From positions 1 through 46,627 of the forward strand of contig JAJRYD010000050.1 in the NCBI GenBank assembly GCA_024275955.1: DNA of 46,627 bases, given 5' to 3'. Every line of letters starts with the position of its first letter. Positions within the stretch are counted from its first letter, which is position 1. Origin of the DNA: Nitrospirota bacterium (GTDB lineage Bacteria > Nitrospinota_A > UBA7883 > JACRGQ01). Below are positions 16,658-24,638 of this stretch, in pieces. The notes below the pieces were generated by a model, which saw only the letters and a list, made by a program, of their open reading frames with translations, had not been told where the DNA came from and made no database searches. Position numbers and translations under genes: made by a program.

Positions 16658-16781
16658 ACGGAGAAGCATCAGGTTGGCACCTTGGCATCATTCAAGTCTC
16701 CTTTAGGTCTTTGGAGGAATACTTGACAATAGGTGCCGGCTATTGTCGCAAACAGCACTTTTGATATTTATGAGGATTATT
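16658..16781 (+). promoter_or_regulatory. Structured mRNA leader with pseudoknot-capable hairpin
   Basis: The leader contains a perfect 8-bp hairpin, GACAATAG (16725-16732) with CTATTGTC (16740-16747), loop GTGCCGG. Bases AGGTGCC (16731-16737) at the end of the stem and in this loop are exactly complementary to GGCACCT upstream at 16676-16682, so the loop can pair back to form a pseudoknot. A second small stem (CTCC...GGAG) lies between them. This looks like a regulatory leader. I could not match it to c-di-GMP or other known riboswitch consensus sequences. Confidence 0.4.
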
Positions 16782-18170
16782 TTGAGCAAAAATTATTCAG
16801 CGCCTGTTTTGGCTGTAGTTATTCTTTTGGGCATAGGCTACTTTCAGCCAGCAGAGGCTGTTACAGCTTTTGCCAAGAAATACTCGGCTCCATGCACACT
16901 GTGCCATTCGTCGTGGCCCAGGCTCAATAAGGTCGGTTTTCAGTTTAAGGTGAACGGCTTTCAACTGCCGGGAGGGATGGACGGAAGTAAGGCTGGAAAG
17001 GTCTCCCCCGAATGGAACCTCCATCTCGATAGTGGCAGTGCCAACCCTCCACTCGGTTTGAGAGTGAGGGGCGGGTTGGTAGTTACTCAACCGGCCGATG
17101 ATAGCTACAGCGATCAGGAGAAAAACTATCTTTGCTGTACCGAAACAAACCGTCTGTCTCTCAATTCTGCCGGTACAGTCAAGAAGAATATCGGATATAT
17201 GCTCAATTACGAGCTGAACCCAAACGGCAACGGCATAGATCAGGGCTACTTGCGTTTTGTGAACATGTTCGGGCAGGGCTACTTAGGGATTGATCTTGGC
17301 GCGTTCTATACCGACGACTTTTCGCTGGTTCCTAAAAATAGAAACTGGTTTGGTGAAACAGATGCCGCCTACTATGGAAACTTGGGCTTAAGGGGGAGGA
17401 GCCAGGGAATGGCTTCCGGCTACGCTGATACCGGCTTTAGGGTTTACGGAAACCCTAATTACGGTATTTTTTCCTACGACCTTGTATATGTAACCGGCGG
17501 ACAGGCTGTCAATGGCCGTTATCGAGGGAGAGGCAAGGGAACATCTGTTATGGGTCGGGTCGAAGGTGAAAAATTCGGTGTTTCAGCCAGATTTTGGAGC
17601 AATAAAAGTTCTTCGCTTGTCTTTCGCAAGCTCACCGGCAGTAACAGAGTTGTCTACTACACCTCAGCCTTAGATGATGGTACAACCGTCGAATTTCTGC
17701 CGCTAAACAACAACCCTGACGAAGATACATCAGAAATTATTTTGAACATGAAATACGAGGTTCCAAAGTGGCAAGTTGAAGGTGTTTATGTACAAAACAA
17801 CTTCAAAGTAGGGAGCCGGACATCTGGCGCGAACAGTTTTTCCAGAAGCAACATTACCAGATCTGGCATAAGCATCGGCGGTATATACCGTTTTAGCAAC
17901 CTTCTTACTGGTGGGATGAGGTATAGCAGGTCGTCGATGAGTAGTTTTAGTGAGGTTTATAACGGCACTGCTACCAACATTTCGGCTTCAACGGTTAGTA
18001 GGCTGGATTTTCAGCTAGAGCTTGCGCCTGTACAGAACGCAAGGCTGATGTTTGGCGTAAATTTCGATGGTTCCGATATCGGATCGAGGGAGAAGGTCGA
18101 TTCGAATGGAAATATCGTTGAATATCAACAACAAACTAAGTTTGTCCTCTTATGGGATTGGGCTATCTAA
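16782..18170 (+). CDS. Outer-membrane porin-cytochrome c fusion, Cyc2-like
   Basis: Start taken as the TTG at 16782, which has GAGG 6 nt upstream and gives a clean signal peptide ending AEA. An ATG at 16770 is also possible. The mature protein (~437 residues) opens with FAKKYSAPCTLCHSSWP, a single CXXCH heme site followed by RLNKVG and a FQxxGFQLPG-type block. The remainder is rich in alternating polar and aromatic residues typical of outer-membrane beta-strands, and it ends in an aromatic strand (WDWAI). One heme fused at the N-terminus of a beta-barrel is the Cyc2 architecture, used for electron transfer across the outer membrane, for example in iron oxidation. The acceptor or donor here is unknown. 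No periplasmic cytochrome partner gene is adjacent. A terminator follows at 18208. Confidence 0.7.
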   Translation: MSKNYSAPVLAVVILLGIGYFQPAEAVTAFAKKYSAPCTLCHSSWPRLNKVGFQFKVNGFQLPGGMDGSKAGKVSPEWNLHLDSGSANPPLGLRVRGGLVVTQPADDSYSDQEKNYLCCTETNRLSLNSAGTVKKNIGYMLNYELNPNGNGIDQGYLRFVNMFGQGYLGIDLGAFYTDDFSLVPKNRNWFGETDAAYYGNLGLRGRSQGMASGYADTGFRVYGNPNYGIFSYDLVYVTGGQAVNGRYRGRGKGTSVMGRVEGEKFGVSARFWSNKSSSLVFRKLTGSNRVVYYTSALDDGTTVEFLPLNNNPDEDTSEIILNMKYEVPKWQVEGVYVQNNFKVGSRTSGANSFSRSNITRSGISIGGIYRFSNLLTGGMRYSRSSMSSFSEVYNGTATNISASTVSRLDFQLELAPVQNARLMFGVNFDGSDIGSREKVDSNGNIVEYQQQTKFVLLWDWAI

Positions 18171-18207
18171 CTCCTCCTCCTCTCTAATACCCAATTCCAT
18201 TATGGGT

Positions 18208-18242
18208 CCTGGAGTTGACGCACTCCAGGGCCTTCCTTTTTT
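18208..18242 (+). terminator. Intrinsic terminator after the porin-cytochrome gene
   Basis: CCTGGAGT (18208-18215) and ACTCCAGG (18222-18229) form a perfect 8-bp stem with a 6-nt loop, followed by a T-rich tract ending in six T residues. It lies 38 bp beyond the stop. The rest of the gap to 18607 holds no gene I can support, only AT-rich sequence with a possible TATAAT -10 box at about 18546-18551. Confidence 0.75.
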
Positions 18243-18607
18243 GGGTTTAAAATCAAATAGTTGGAAGAGCCTTTTAATCATTTTGCCCACTCTCTGCCCT
18301 CTTCTAGAACCGGCAAAGGGAGAGCTTTTTTAGTTTTGCACCCCCAGCTTTCCTAAAACATAGCTTTTCAGTTATATCTCTTTTTAGGGTACTTTGTTTT
18401 TCAGTAAACAAAGAGTACAACCGTCAGATGCTTTAACTTTGATATGCCCAGCATTATGAGAGGGTTTACGAGCTTTCTACCTTCCACTCTTTTGGTTCCC
18501 AAGTTTAACATTTTTCGATAGGCAAAAAATAGTCTAGCTTTAATGTATAATTTACCGGCGAAGTAGCCTTAGGAGCAGTTAAGAAACGGCATATATTAAG
18601 GGGTATT

Positions 18608-20056
18608 ATGGCTGAGAGTTTCAAAGAGAGAGTCCTTGTTGTCGAATCGAACACGATAGTCCGAAAAATCATAAAAAGTGAGCTTGCCGAGCTTGATGTT
18701 GAAATCCTCACAGCGGCCAGTGGTCTGGAGGCGATTTCCATCGCAGAAAAAGTAAAGCCGAATGTCATCATCATGGAGGTAGATCTGCCCGAACTAACAG
18801 GGCTGGAGGCCTGCAATAGCCTGAAAAACAATGCTAAGACGAGAGATATTCCAGTTGTATTTGTAACGCAGGTAGCTTCGGAAGAGGAACGGCAGAAGGC
18901 GTACGAAGTCGGCGGTATATATTATTTTCCTACGCCTTTTGAAAAGAGAGAACTTGCCGATAAGGTGAAAGGCCTTTTGGAGAAAGGCGAAAGTACAAAG
19001 CCTCAGACAGTTTTAGTGGTTGAGGACAGCTACACCATAAGAGCGATAATTGTCAGTATCCTAAAAAAGCAGAACCACAATGTTATCGAGGCAGAGGACG
19101 GCCTAGCGGCATGGGAGATGCTCCAAAAAGGCGATATCAAGTTCGACCTGATATTAAGTGATATAAATATGCCGCGTATGAACGGTTTTCAGCTTGTTCG
19201 GCTTATAAGGGGAAGTAGTGAATGGGCATTTGTACCTATAGTTATCGCTTCCACTCTGGCAGACAAGGAAGATATAGCGATGCTTTTAAATTCTGGCGCT
19301 GACGACTATATCATTAAGCCTTTTTCGACAGAAGAGTTTTTGGCGCGTATAAAGGCCCACATAAGGGTGCATCAGCTCTATTCAGAACTGCAGAGTAGCA
19401 ATGATCAGCTGACAAATTTTAAAGCGTCTCTAGAAAAAATGGTTACGTTTAGAACGGCAGAGCTTCTTGAAGCTAATATGGCTTCGATAATGATGCTGGC
19501 GGTCGCATCTGAGTACCGTGATACAGATACAGGCAACCATGTCCGCAGGATTAGCGATTATTCTAAAGCGGTAGCTTTGCAAATGGGCTATTCGCAGACC
19601 AAAGCCGAGGAGATAAGCTATTCATCCATTCTTCACGATGTCGGTAAAATAGGTGTTCCAGACAGCATCTTAAAAAAGCCTGGAAAGCTGACAGTAGAGG
19701 AGTTCGAGGTGATGAAAAGCCACACTCTTCATGGCGAATCAATTTTGGCCTCAAGCCCGTTTTTTGAAATGGCAAGACTGGTTGCAAGGCACCACCACGA
19801 AAAGTTCAATGGGAAAGGCTACCCAGACGGGCTTTCAGAGTACAAAATACCTCTGGTGGCCAGAATAACATCGGTGGTAGATGTTTTTGACGCATTGACC
19901 ACAGAGCGTGTTTACAAAAAGGCATGGCCTATGGAAAAAGCTTTGAACCTTATAAAAGAAGGCTCTGGTGAGGATTTTGATCCTATGGTGGTAGATGCGT
20001 TCGCTAACATGTACGATGACGGCACTGTTCAGGCGATAAAGAAGCTATACGCCTGA
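18608..20056 (+). CDS. Tandem receiver HD-GYP response regulator
   Basis: A 482-residue protein with two receiver domains and a c-di-GMP phosphodiesterase domain. REC1 (residues ~7-125) has Glu57 at the phospho-acceptor position (EVDLP instead of D...P) and lacks the conserved lysine (PTPF instead of KPF), so it is probably not phosphorylated normally. REC2 (~134-255) keeps Asp185 and Lys237. A coiled segment (~255-290) leads to HD-GYP with His343-Asp344 and Gly404-Tyr405-Pro406, expected to hydrolyse cyclic di-GMP in the cytoplasm. AAGGGG precedes the ATG. No histidine kinase is adjacent. It sits just upstream of the flagellar cap operon, which fits control of motility. Confidence 0.88.
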   Translation: MAESFKERVLVVESNTIVRKIIKSELAELDVEILTAASGLEAISIAEKVKPNVIIMEVDLPELTGLEACNSLKNNAKTRDIPVVFVTQVASEEERQKAYEVGGIYYFPTPFEKRELADKVKGLLEKGESTKPQTVLVVEDSYTIRAIIVSILKKQNHNVIEAEDGLAAWEMLQKGDIKFDLILSDINMPRMNGFQLVRLIRGSSEWAFVPIVIASTLADKEDIAMLLNSGADDYIIKPFSTEEFLARIKAHIRVHQLYSELQSSNDQLTNFKASLEKMVTFRTAELLEANMASIMMLAVASEYRDTDTGNHVRRISDYSKAVALQMGYSQTKAEEISYSSILHDVGKIGVPDSILKKPGKLTVEEFEVMKSHTLHGESILASSPFFEMARLVARHHHEKFNGKGYPDGLSEYKIPLVARITSVVDVFDALTTERVYKKAWPMEKALNLIKEGSGEDFDPMVVDAFANMYDDGTVQAIKKLYA

Positions 20057-20114
20057 TAGATGATAATCATCTTGCATCTTGGACGAATAGATTAAAAAAC
20101 TTTGCTGATAGGGG

Positions 20115-20141
20115 TCAAGTTTTAGACTTTTCATCCGATAA
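20115..20141 (+). promoter_or_regulatory. Sigma-28 (FliA)-like flagellar promoter
   Basis: TCAAGTTT (20115-20122), 11 bp, then TCCGATAA (20134-20141). This matches the flagellar sigma-28 consensus TAAAGTTT-N11-GCCGATAA with one mismatch in each half. It points toward the flagellar cap gene ~225 bp downstream. Confidence 0.5.
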
Positions 20142-20222
20142 GCAGACGTGAGTGCTGTAGAAAGCTATTGGGGGCTTTTTCGGGCTTTTCATCACTCTGT
20201 TTTAGCGAACCGAGCTGGTAAC

Positions 20223-20358
20223 GGTATCGGCATGGAAAAGTAAAACTTTAGACGTGGTGCGTTATGTTAACTAGGTGGAGCGCGAAATTTTCTCTTTGGG
20301 CTTTTTATACCCAAAATCTACCCATTTATGGTATCGGCACGATAAAATTTAACTTTAG
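20223..20358 (+). repeat. Two 29-bp direct repeats upstream of the flagellar cap operon
   Basis: Units at 20223-20251 and 20330-20358 each start GGTATCGGCA and end ACTTTAG. They have the same length, match at about 23 of 29 bases, and are spaced 107 bp apart. The second overlaps the ribosome-binding region of the gene at 20366. They may be regulator sites or duplicated promoter elements. Nothing else is seen in the 20057-20365 gap besides these and the sigma-28-like promoter. Confidence 0.5.
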
Positions 20359-20365
20359 GAATTAA

Positions 20366-22156
20366 ATGAAATTATATTTTGGAGATCCGCGCTTTTACAG
20401 TACCGGCTACAGGGGGCGGTTTGGGTCTCGGGCATATCCTTCTCTGGAGCAGGTGAGAAAGTCAGGTACCGGCATCTCCATTTCCGGCAGACAAAAAGCT
20501 TTTGCCTCAAATTTTAGGATTCAAAGCAGTAACCGTCCAAATGTTGCTCCTAGACAGTTGGGCATATTGAATATCAACCAGATACAGGAAACAGCTTCTG
20601 ATTTAAAGAAAGCGAGACATATAACTACGATGGAAAGGAAAGTTACCTACGGGGAGAGGTTTCTTCAGGAGCGGTACGACAGGTTTTCAGAAGTCGAGCG
20701 GCTCCTTGAGCGGCTAAGGCAAGCTTCCGGCGAAATGATACAGCCAGGTTCATTAAACACCAAAACTGTTTCGAGCAGTGACAAGTCTGTAATTAAGGCG
20801 GTATCAGCCAAGAGCGATGCGCTGGAAGAAAAGTTTAAGATTACCGTTCATAGCCTCGCCGAAAACCAGCAGGTAGCATCTGGTGACGACTTTGACCCGA
20901 GTGAGGCACTAAATCTTAGTGGAACCGTAAAAATAAACGGATATGAAACTATCATCGAAGTGTCAGACTCTCTTGCTTCAATCGCGGCCAAAATAAACTA
21001 TGGAGAAGATACGAATATAAATGGCAGTCTCGACAAGTATGAGGATATCAACGGAAACGGCTCACTCGATACCATTGATATTCCTGCTGTTTATACCGGA
21101 GAGGGGTATACAAAGCCTGTCTACTACAAAGAGGATAGAGATGGCGACAGTATCATTGATACGGCGGAAGACAGCAATGGAAACGAAGCGATAGATGGAG
21201 GCAGTTCGCAAACCAAAGTCCGCGCGTTAATAATAGGCGCTCAGCTGGTGTTGGTTAGCGAAAACCGGAGTGATATAGAAATAAGTATTCAAGACCCGAA
21301 TAATATCCTTGAGAGAATAGGGGTATTATTCAGAAATCCGGCTTCTGGAGTTAGTGCCGTTGACGAATTCAATAAGTATAGCCGGCAGGCGGCTGAAGCG
21401 CTTGTTAGTATCAACGGTAAAGAGTTTAGCTTTCCAGAAAACCTTACTGCAGATATGATTGCCGGAGTTACTCTTGAACTCAAGAAAATCGGAACCGAAA
21501 CAGTTACAATAACTAGCGACCCGGATAGAGCTTTGCCGTCATTGCTTTATTTCGCGGCGACCTACAACGATTCAATAAGTTTTTTGAACCTTGTCATTTC
21601 CGGCAATGGGGCGGTTAGTAAAAACATTCGGCTCCAGTCGCTTTATGGCGATACGGTTCGCTCTCTCCTACAGGCGCCGCCAGAGAAGATCGGACCTTTT
21701 ACCTCGATCGCCGATATAGGCATAAGTCTTAGTAAGAAAGGGCCGACCGCCATTAGGCAAACAACATTTGAAAACCTTCTTGCCATGCAAAAAGGGGATA
21801 GCCTAGCTCTTCCCGGCGCTGGCCCTGCTTCGCTTACGAATGTTTTGAACCGGATGGGGCTAAACGATTCGGATAACTTTAATATAAAAGTCGATAAGAA
21901 AAAGTTTGGCAAAAACCTTCTGAAAAACAGCGATGCTACGACTCGGTTTATAAATTATTCCGTAGGAAATCTTAACGAAAAGCTTAATCTCCACCTAAAT
22001 AAAGAATATGGGACGATCCGTTTTCAGCAGTATGCGATTGATGCGTACAAAAGCAGTAGCGGCAAAGGCGTTGCTGGGTTTGAATCGGAACTCTCTAGCG
22101 GTGATAAAAATTTTGAGCTGGAACAGCGCAAAGAGTTTTTTAGTCTTTTTGGGTGA
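20366..22156 (+). CDS. fliD: Flagellar hook-associated protein 2-like (filament cap) with EF-hand loops
   Basis: This 596-residue protein resembles FliD. After a ~90-residue N-terminal tail comes a coiled region and the FliD_N pattern (LNTKTVSSSDKSVIKAVSA..., KITVHSLAENQQVAS, residues ~130-210). FliD_C-type sequence follows (LVLVSENRSDIEISIQD; INGKEFSFPENLTADMIAGV; TITSDPDRA), and a C-terminal helical part. FliD caps the growing filament and folds flagellin. An insert between the halves (residues ~215-277) holds four consecutive calcium-loop motifs: at 215-226, 227-238, 257-268 and from 269, patterned DxNxNGxxDxxE or DxDxDSxxDxxE. This is not a usual FliD feature. The gene starts a three-gene operon. 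Confidence 0.72.
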   Translation: MKLYFGDPRFYSTGYRGRFGSRAYPSLEQVRKSGTGISISGRQKAFASNFRIQSSNRPNVAPRQLGILNINQIQETASDLKKARHITTMERKVTYGERFLQERYDRFSEVERLLERLRQASGEMIQPGSLNTKTVSSSDKSVIKAVSAKSDALEEKFKITVHSLAENQQVASGDDFDPSEALNLSGTVKINGYETIIEVSDSLASIAAKINYGEDTNINGSLDKYEDINGNGSLDTIDIPAVYTGEGYTKPVYYKEDRDGDSIIDTAEDSNGNEAIDGGSSQTKVRALIIGAQLVLVSENRSDIEISIQDPNNILERIGVLFRNPASGVSAVDEFNKYSRQAAEALVSINGKEFSFPENLTADMIAGVTLELKKIGTETVTITSDPDRALPSLLYFAATYNDSISFLNLVISGNGAVSKNIRLQSLYGDTVRSLLQAPPEKIGPFTSIADIGISLSKKGPTAIRQTTFENLLAMQKGDSLALPGAGPASLTNVLNRMGLNDSDNFNIKVDKKKFGKNLLKNSDATTRFINYSVGNLNEKLNLHLNKEYGTIRFQQYAIDAYKSSSGKGVAGFESELSSGDKNFELEQRKEFFSLFG

Positions 22157-22162
22157 TTCAAA

Positions 22163-22573
22163 ATGGAAAATATCAAAAAAATTGTAGAAAAGCAGGTAGA
22201 AAACTACCGCGCACTGCGTAGCCTGTCTATAGAACTGCTCGAAGCTATCAAGAAGGGGGATTCATCTACCGGCACTTCCGCGGTGATGGAAAAACGCCAG
22301 AAAAATATCGAACTGATTGCCGAAATAGACCCGGAAATAAATAAAAACATCGAAAAACTTGGTAAAGACGATGATGGAATAAAAGAACTGCGCCGCCTTC
22401 TGGAAGAGATTATTGAGATAGACAGGCAGAGCGGTGAAATTATTCAAAGCGGCAAGCTGGATGTCGGCAGAGAGATGAGGAAGCTTGGGCAGATGAATAT
22501 CGCCGCGAAAGGCTACTTGGGCTATACCGAAACTGGAAGCGGAAAGAGCAAGTTTATCAATATAAAGAATTAA
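22163..22573 (+). CDS. Small helical protein, possible flagellar chaperone (FlgN/FliT-like)
   Basis: A 136-residue, almost wholly helical, highly charged protein lying 6 bp after the fliD-like gene. Long amphipathic helices with a central acidic section and its location fit a flagellar export chaperone such as FliT or FlgN, but I see no decisive motif. It lacks membrane segments and a signal peptide. Function is inferred from context only. Confidence 0.5.
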   Translation: MENIKKIVEKQVENYRALRSLSIELLEAIKKGDSSTGTSAVMEKRQKNIELIAEIDPEINKNIEKLGKDDDGIKELRRLLEEIIEIDRQSGEIIQSGKLDVGREMRKLGQMNIAAKGYLGYTETGSGKSKFINIKN

Positions 22574-22574
22574 G

Positions 22575-22841
22575 ATGATATACGGCATTCAAAGAGAGCA
22601 GGCAGTATCTTTGTACGGCCTGCAGGATAGATACGGCGAGAGAGTGAAAGCGTTTACTCAAAGCAACAGGCCTGTAGTCCAGCGTCAGCGCGATGAGGTC
22701 TCTATCAGCAGTAACGGTAGAAAAATGCTTGAAGCATATAGAAAAACAAAAGAGGAACAGCCATTCGCCGCTTACGGCAACCCACGGGTGGACAACCCCG
22801 GTATAGGGCCGACATTCATTGTCGCTCTTGCCGCAAGTTAG
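22575..22841 (+). CDS. Small flagellar-operon protein with FlgM-like motif
   Basis: An 88-residue protein starting 1 bp after the preceding stop. The core RQRDEVSISSNGRKMLEAYRK resembles the DxVxISxxAxxL segment at the start of anti-sigma-28 factor FlgM, but the C-terminal sigma-binding helices typical of FlgM are not obvious. It could be a divergent FlgM or another small flagellar protein. Confidence 0.45.
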   Translation: MIYGIQREQAVSLYGLQDRYGERVKAFTQSNRPVVQRQRDEVSISSNGRKMLEAYRKTKEEQPFAAYGNPRVDNPGIGPTFIVALAAS

Positions 22842-22843
22842 TG

Positions 22844-22887
22844 AGAGCCTGTAAACGAGCAGTTACACAGAATCATTTACAGGCTCT
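22844..22887. terminator. Hairpin between convergent flagellar and proS operons
   Basis: AGAGCCTGTAAA (22844-22855) and TTTACAGGCTCT (22876-22887) form a perfect 12-bp inverted repeat with a 20-nt loop in the convergent gap. A T-rich run on the plus strand follows only at 22910-22915. It probably acts in both directions. Confidence 0.5.
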
Positions 22888-22913
22888 GGCATACCTACAG
22901 GTAACTTGCTTTT

Positions 22914-24638
22914 TTAGCTTTCTAAAAGCTTAACGGAAATTTTTTGCACCTCGTCCGTAAGCTCTTCTATCTTAATGTTGCGCCTTTCGCCTGTGGCTCT
23001 TACTTTTATTTCCACTTCGCCGTTTGAAATTCCTCTAGGCCCTATTATCACCTGTATCGGTATCCCTATAAGGTCGGCATCGGCAAACTTTACGCCGGCC
23101 CTCTCGTTCCTGTCGTCATGCAGAACTTCAAATCCGGCCTCCCTCAGTTTTTCTTCAATACCGTTGGCGCTATTTACAAGCTCGCTATTTTTGATATTGA
23201 GAGGAATTATCACAACCTGAAACGGAGCTATCGAATATGGCCAGATAATACCGTTTTCATCGTTGCACTGCTCAATAGCGGCGGCCGCGATTCGGGCTAT
23301 GCCGATTCCGTATGTTCCCATTACGATAGTTTTTTTCTTGCCGTTGGTATCTAGGTAGGTAGCTTTCATAGCTTCTGAATATTTTGTGCCGAGCCGGAAT
23401 ATATGGCCGACCTCGATTCCACGATGGAATTCGATTGTATCTCTGCATTTAGGGCATGGGTCGCCAAGTGAAATTAGTCTTACATCTCCGACAATATCCG
23501 GCGTAAAGTCGCGGCCTATATTGATGTTTATAAGATGATAGTCATCCCTGTTTGCCCCGGAAACAGCATTAACCATGTTTTCTATCGAGTTGTCAGCTAC
23601 TATCCGGCATTCAAGCTTGTGCGGGCCGGCAAAGCCTGTGGATGCGTTTGTAATATCTTTTACTGTTTCAGGGGAGGCGAGTTCAATCTCATCGGCGCCA
23701 AGCAGGTTTTTTAGCTTCGGTTCGTTTATTTCGAAATCTCCACGCACCAATACAGCTATATGTTCCTTCCCCGAGTCGATAGTGTAAATAAGAGTTTTGA
23801 TAAATTCCCATTCTTCCTTTCCAAGAAAGCCGGAAACCTCTCCTATCGTTTTTTTATCTGGGGTTTCTATCTCTTCAATCGGCAACTGCGGAACCTGTTC
23901 GTTCGGATTAATGACAGCGGGCGAGACCTCTGCTTTTTCTACGTTGGACGCAAAGCCGCACTTGGAGCAGGATACGACAACATCCTCTCCGGTTTCCGCA
24001 AAAACCATAAATTCGTGAGAAGCAGATCCGCCTATCTGGCCGGTATCGGCTTCAACCGCCCCGAACCGAAGACCAGACCTTCTAAACACGGCGGAATAGG
24101 CATCGTGCATTTTCTGATAGCTTATAGCGGCGGCCTCTTCGTCGCAGTCGAAGCTGTAGCCGTCCTTCATTGTAAATTCGCGGGAACGCATAACACCGAA
24201 GCGTGGGCGTATTTCGTCGCGGAATTTGGTTTGTATCTGATAAAGGTTGAGCGGAAGCTGTTTGTAAGATTTTACCTCGTTCCTCACAAGGTTTGTCATC
24301 ACCTCTTCATGGGTAGGACCGTAGCAGAACTGATTCTGGTGGCGGTCTGTTATTCTCAAAAGCTCCTTGCCGTAAAAATCCCAACGGCCTGTCTCTTTCC
24401 ATAGCTCAGATGGAACGATAGATGGAAGCAATGTTTCTATCGCGCCTGCCTTGTTCATCTCTTCTCTAACTATATTTTCCACCTTTCGTATTACCCGAAG
24501 GCCAAGAGGAAGCAGGCTGTATATCCCAGCGGCTACCTTTCGTATCATGCCGGCCCGTATCATAAGCCGATGGCTCGGTATCTCGGCATCGGATGGAATT
24601 TCTCTAACCGTAGGCAGAAAATAGTTGCTTAGCTTCAC
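22914..24638 (-). CDS. proS: Prolyl-tRNA synthetase, bacterial type
   Basis: A 574-residue class II synthetase: motif 1 region (GLRVIRKVENIVREEM), motif 2 (FRDEIRPRFGVMRSREFTMKDGYSF), an inserted editing domain (residues ~230-390) that clears mischarged alanine, motif 3 (GTYGIGIARI) and a C-terminal anticodon-binding domain (VVIIPLN...LHDDRNERAGVKFADADLIGIP). It charges tRNA-Pro in the cytoplasm. The start overlaps the ispG stop by 4 bp. Confidence 0.96.
   Translation of the reverse strand: MKLSNYFLPTVREIPSDAEIPSHRLMIRAGMIRKVAAGIYSLLPLGLRVIRKVENIVREEMNKAGAIETLLPSIVPSELWKETGRWDFYGKELLRITDRHQNQFCYGPTHEEVMTNLVRNEVKSYKQLPLNLYQIQTKFRDEIRPRFGVMRSREFTMKDGYSFDCDEEAAAISYQKMHDAYSAVFRRSGLRFGAVEADTGQIGGSASHEFMVFAETGEDVVVSCSKCGFASNVEKAEVSPAVINPNEQVPQLPIEEIETPDKKTIGEVSGFLGKEEWEFIKTLIYTIDSGKEHIAVLVRGDFEINEPKLKNLLGADEIELASPETVKDITNASTGFAGPHKLECRIVADNSIENMVNAVSGANRDDYHLININIGRDFTPDIVGDVRLISLGDPCPKCRDTIEFHRGIEVGHIFRLGTKYSEAMKATYLDTNGKKKTIVMGTYGIGIARIAAAAIEQCNDENGIIWPYSIAPFQVVIIPLNIKNSELVNSANGIEEKLREAGFEVLHDDRNERAGVKFADADLIGIPIQVIIGPRGISNGEVEIKVRATGERRNIKIEELTDEVQKISVKLLES

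Noticed and set aside
16658-16781. c-di-GMP (GEMM-I) riboswitch before the porin-cytochrome
   Set aside because: The conserved AAACC and GACGCAAAGC landmarks are missing.
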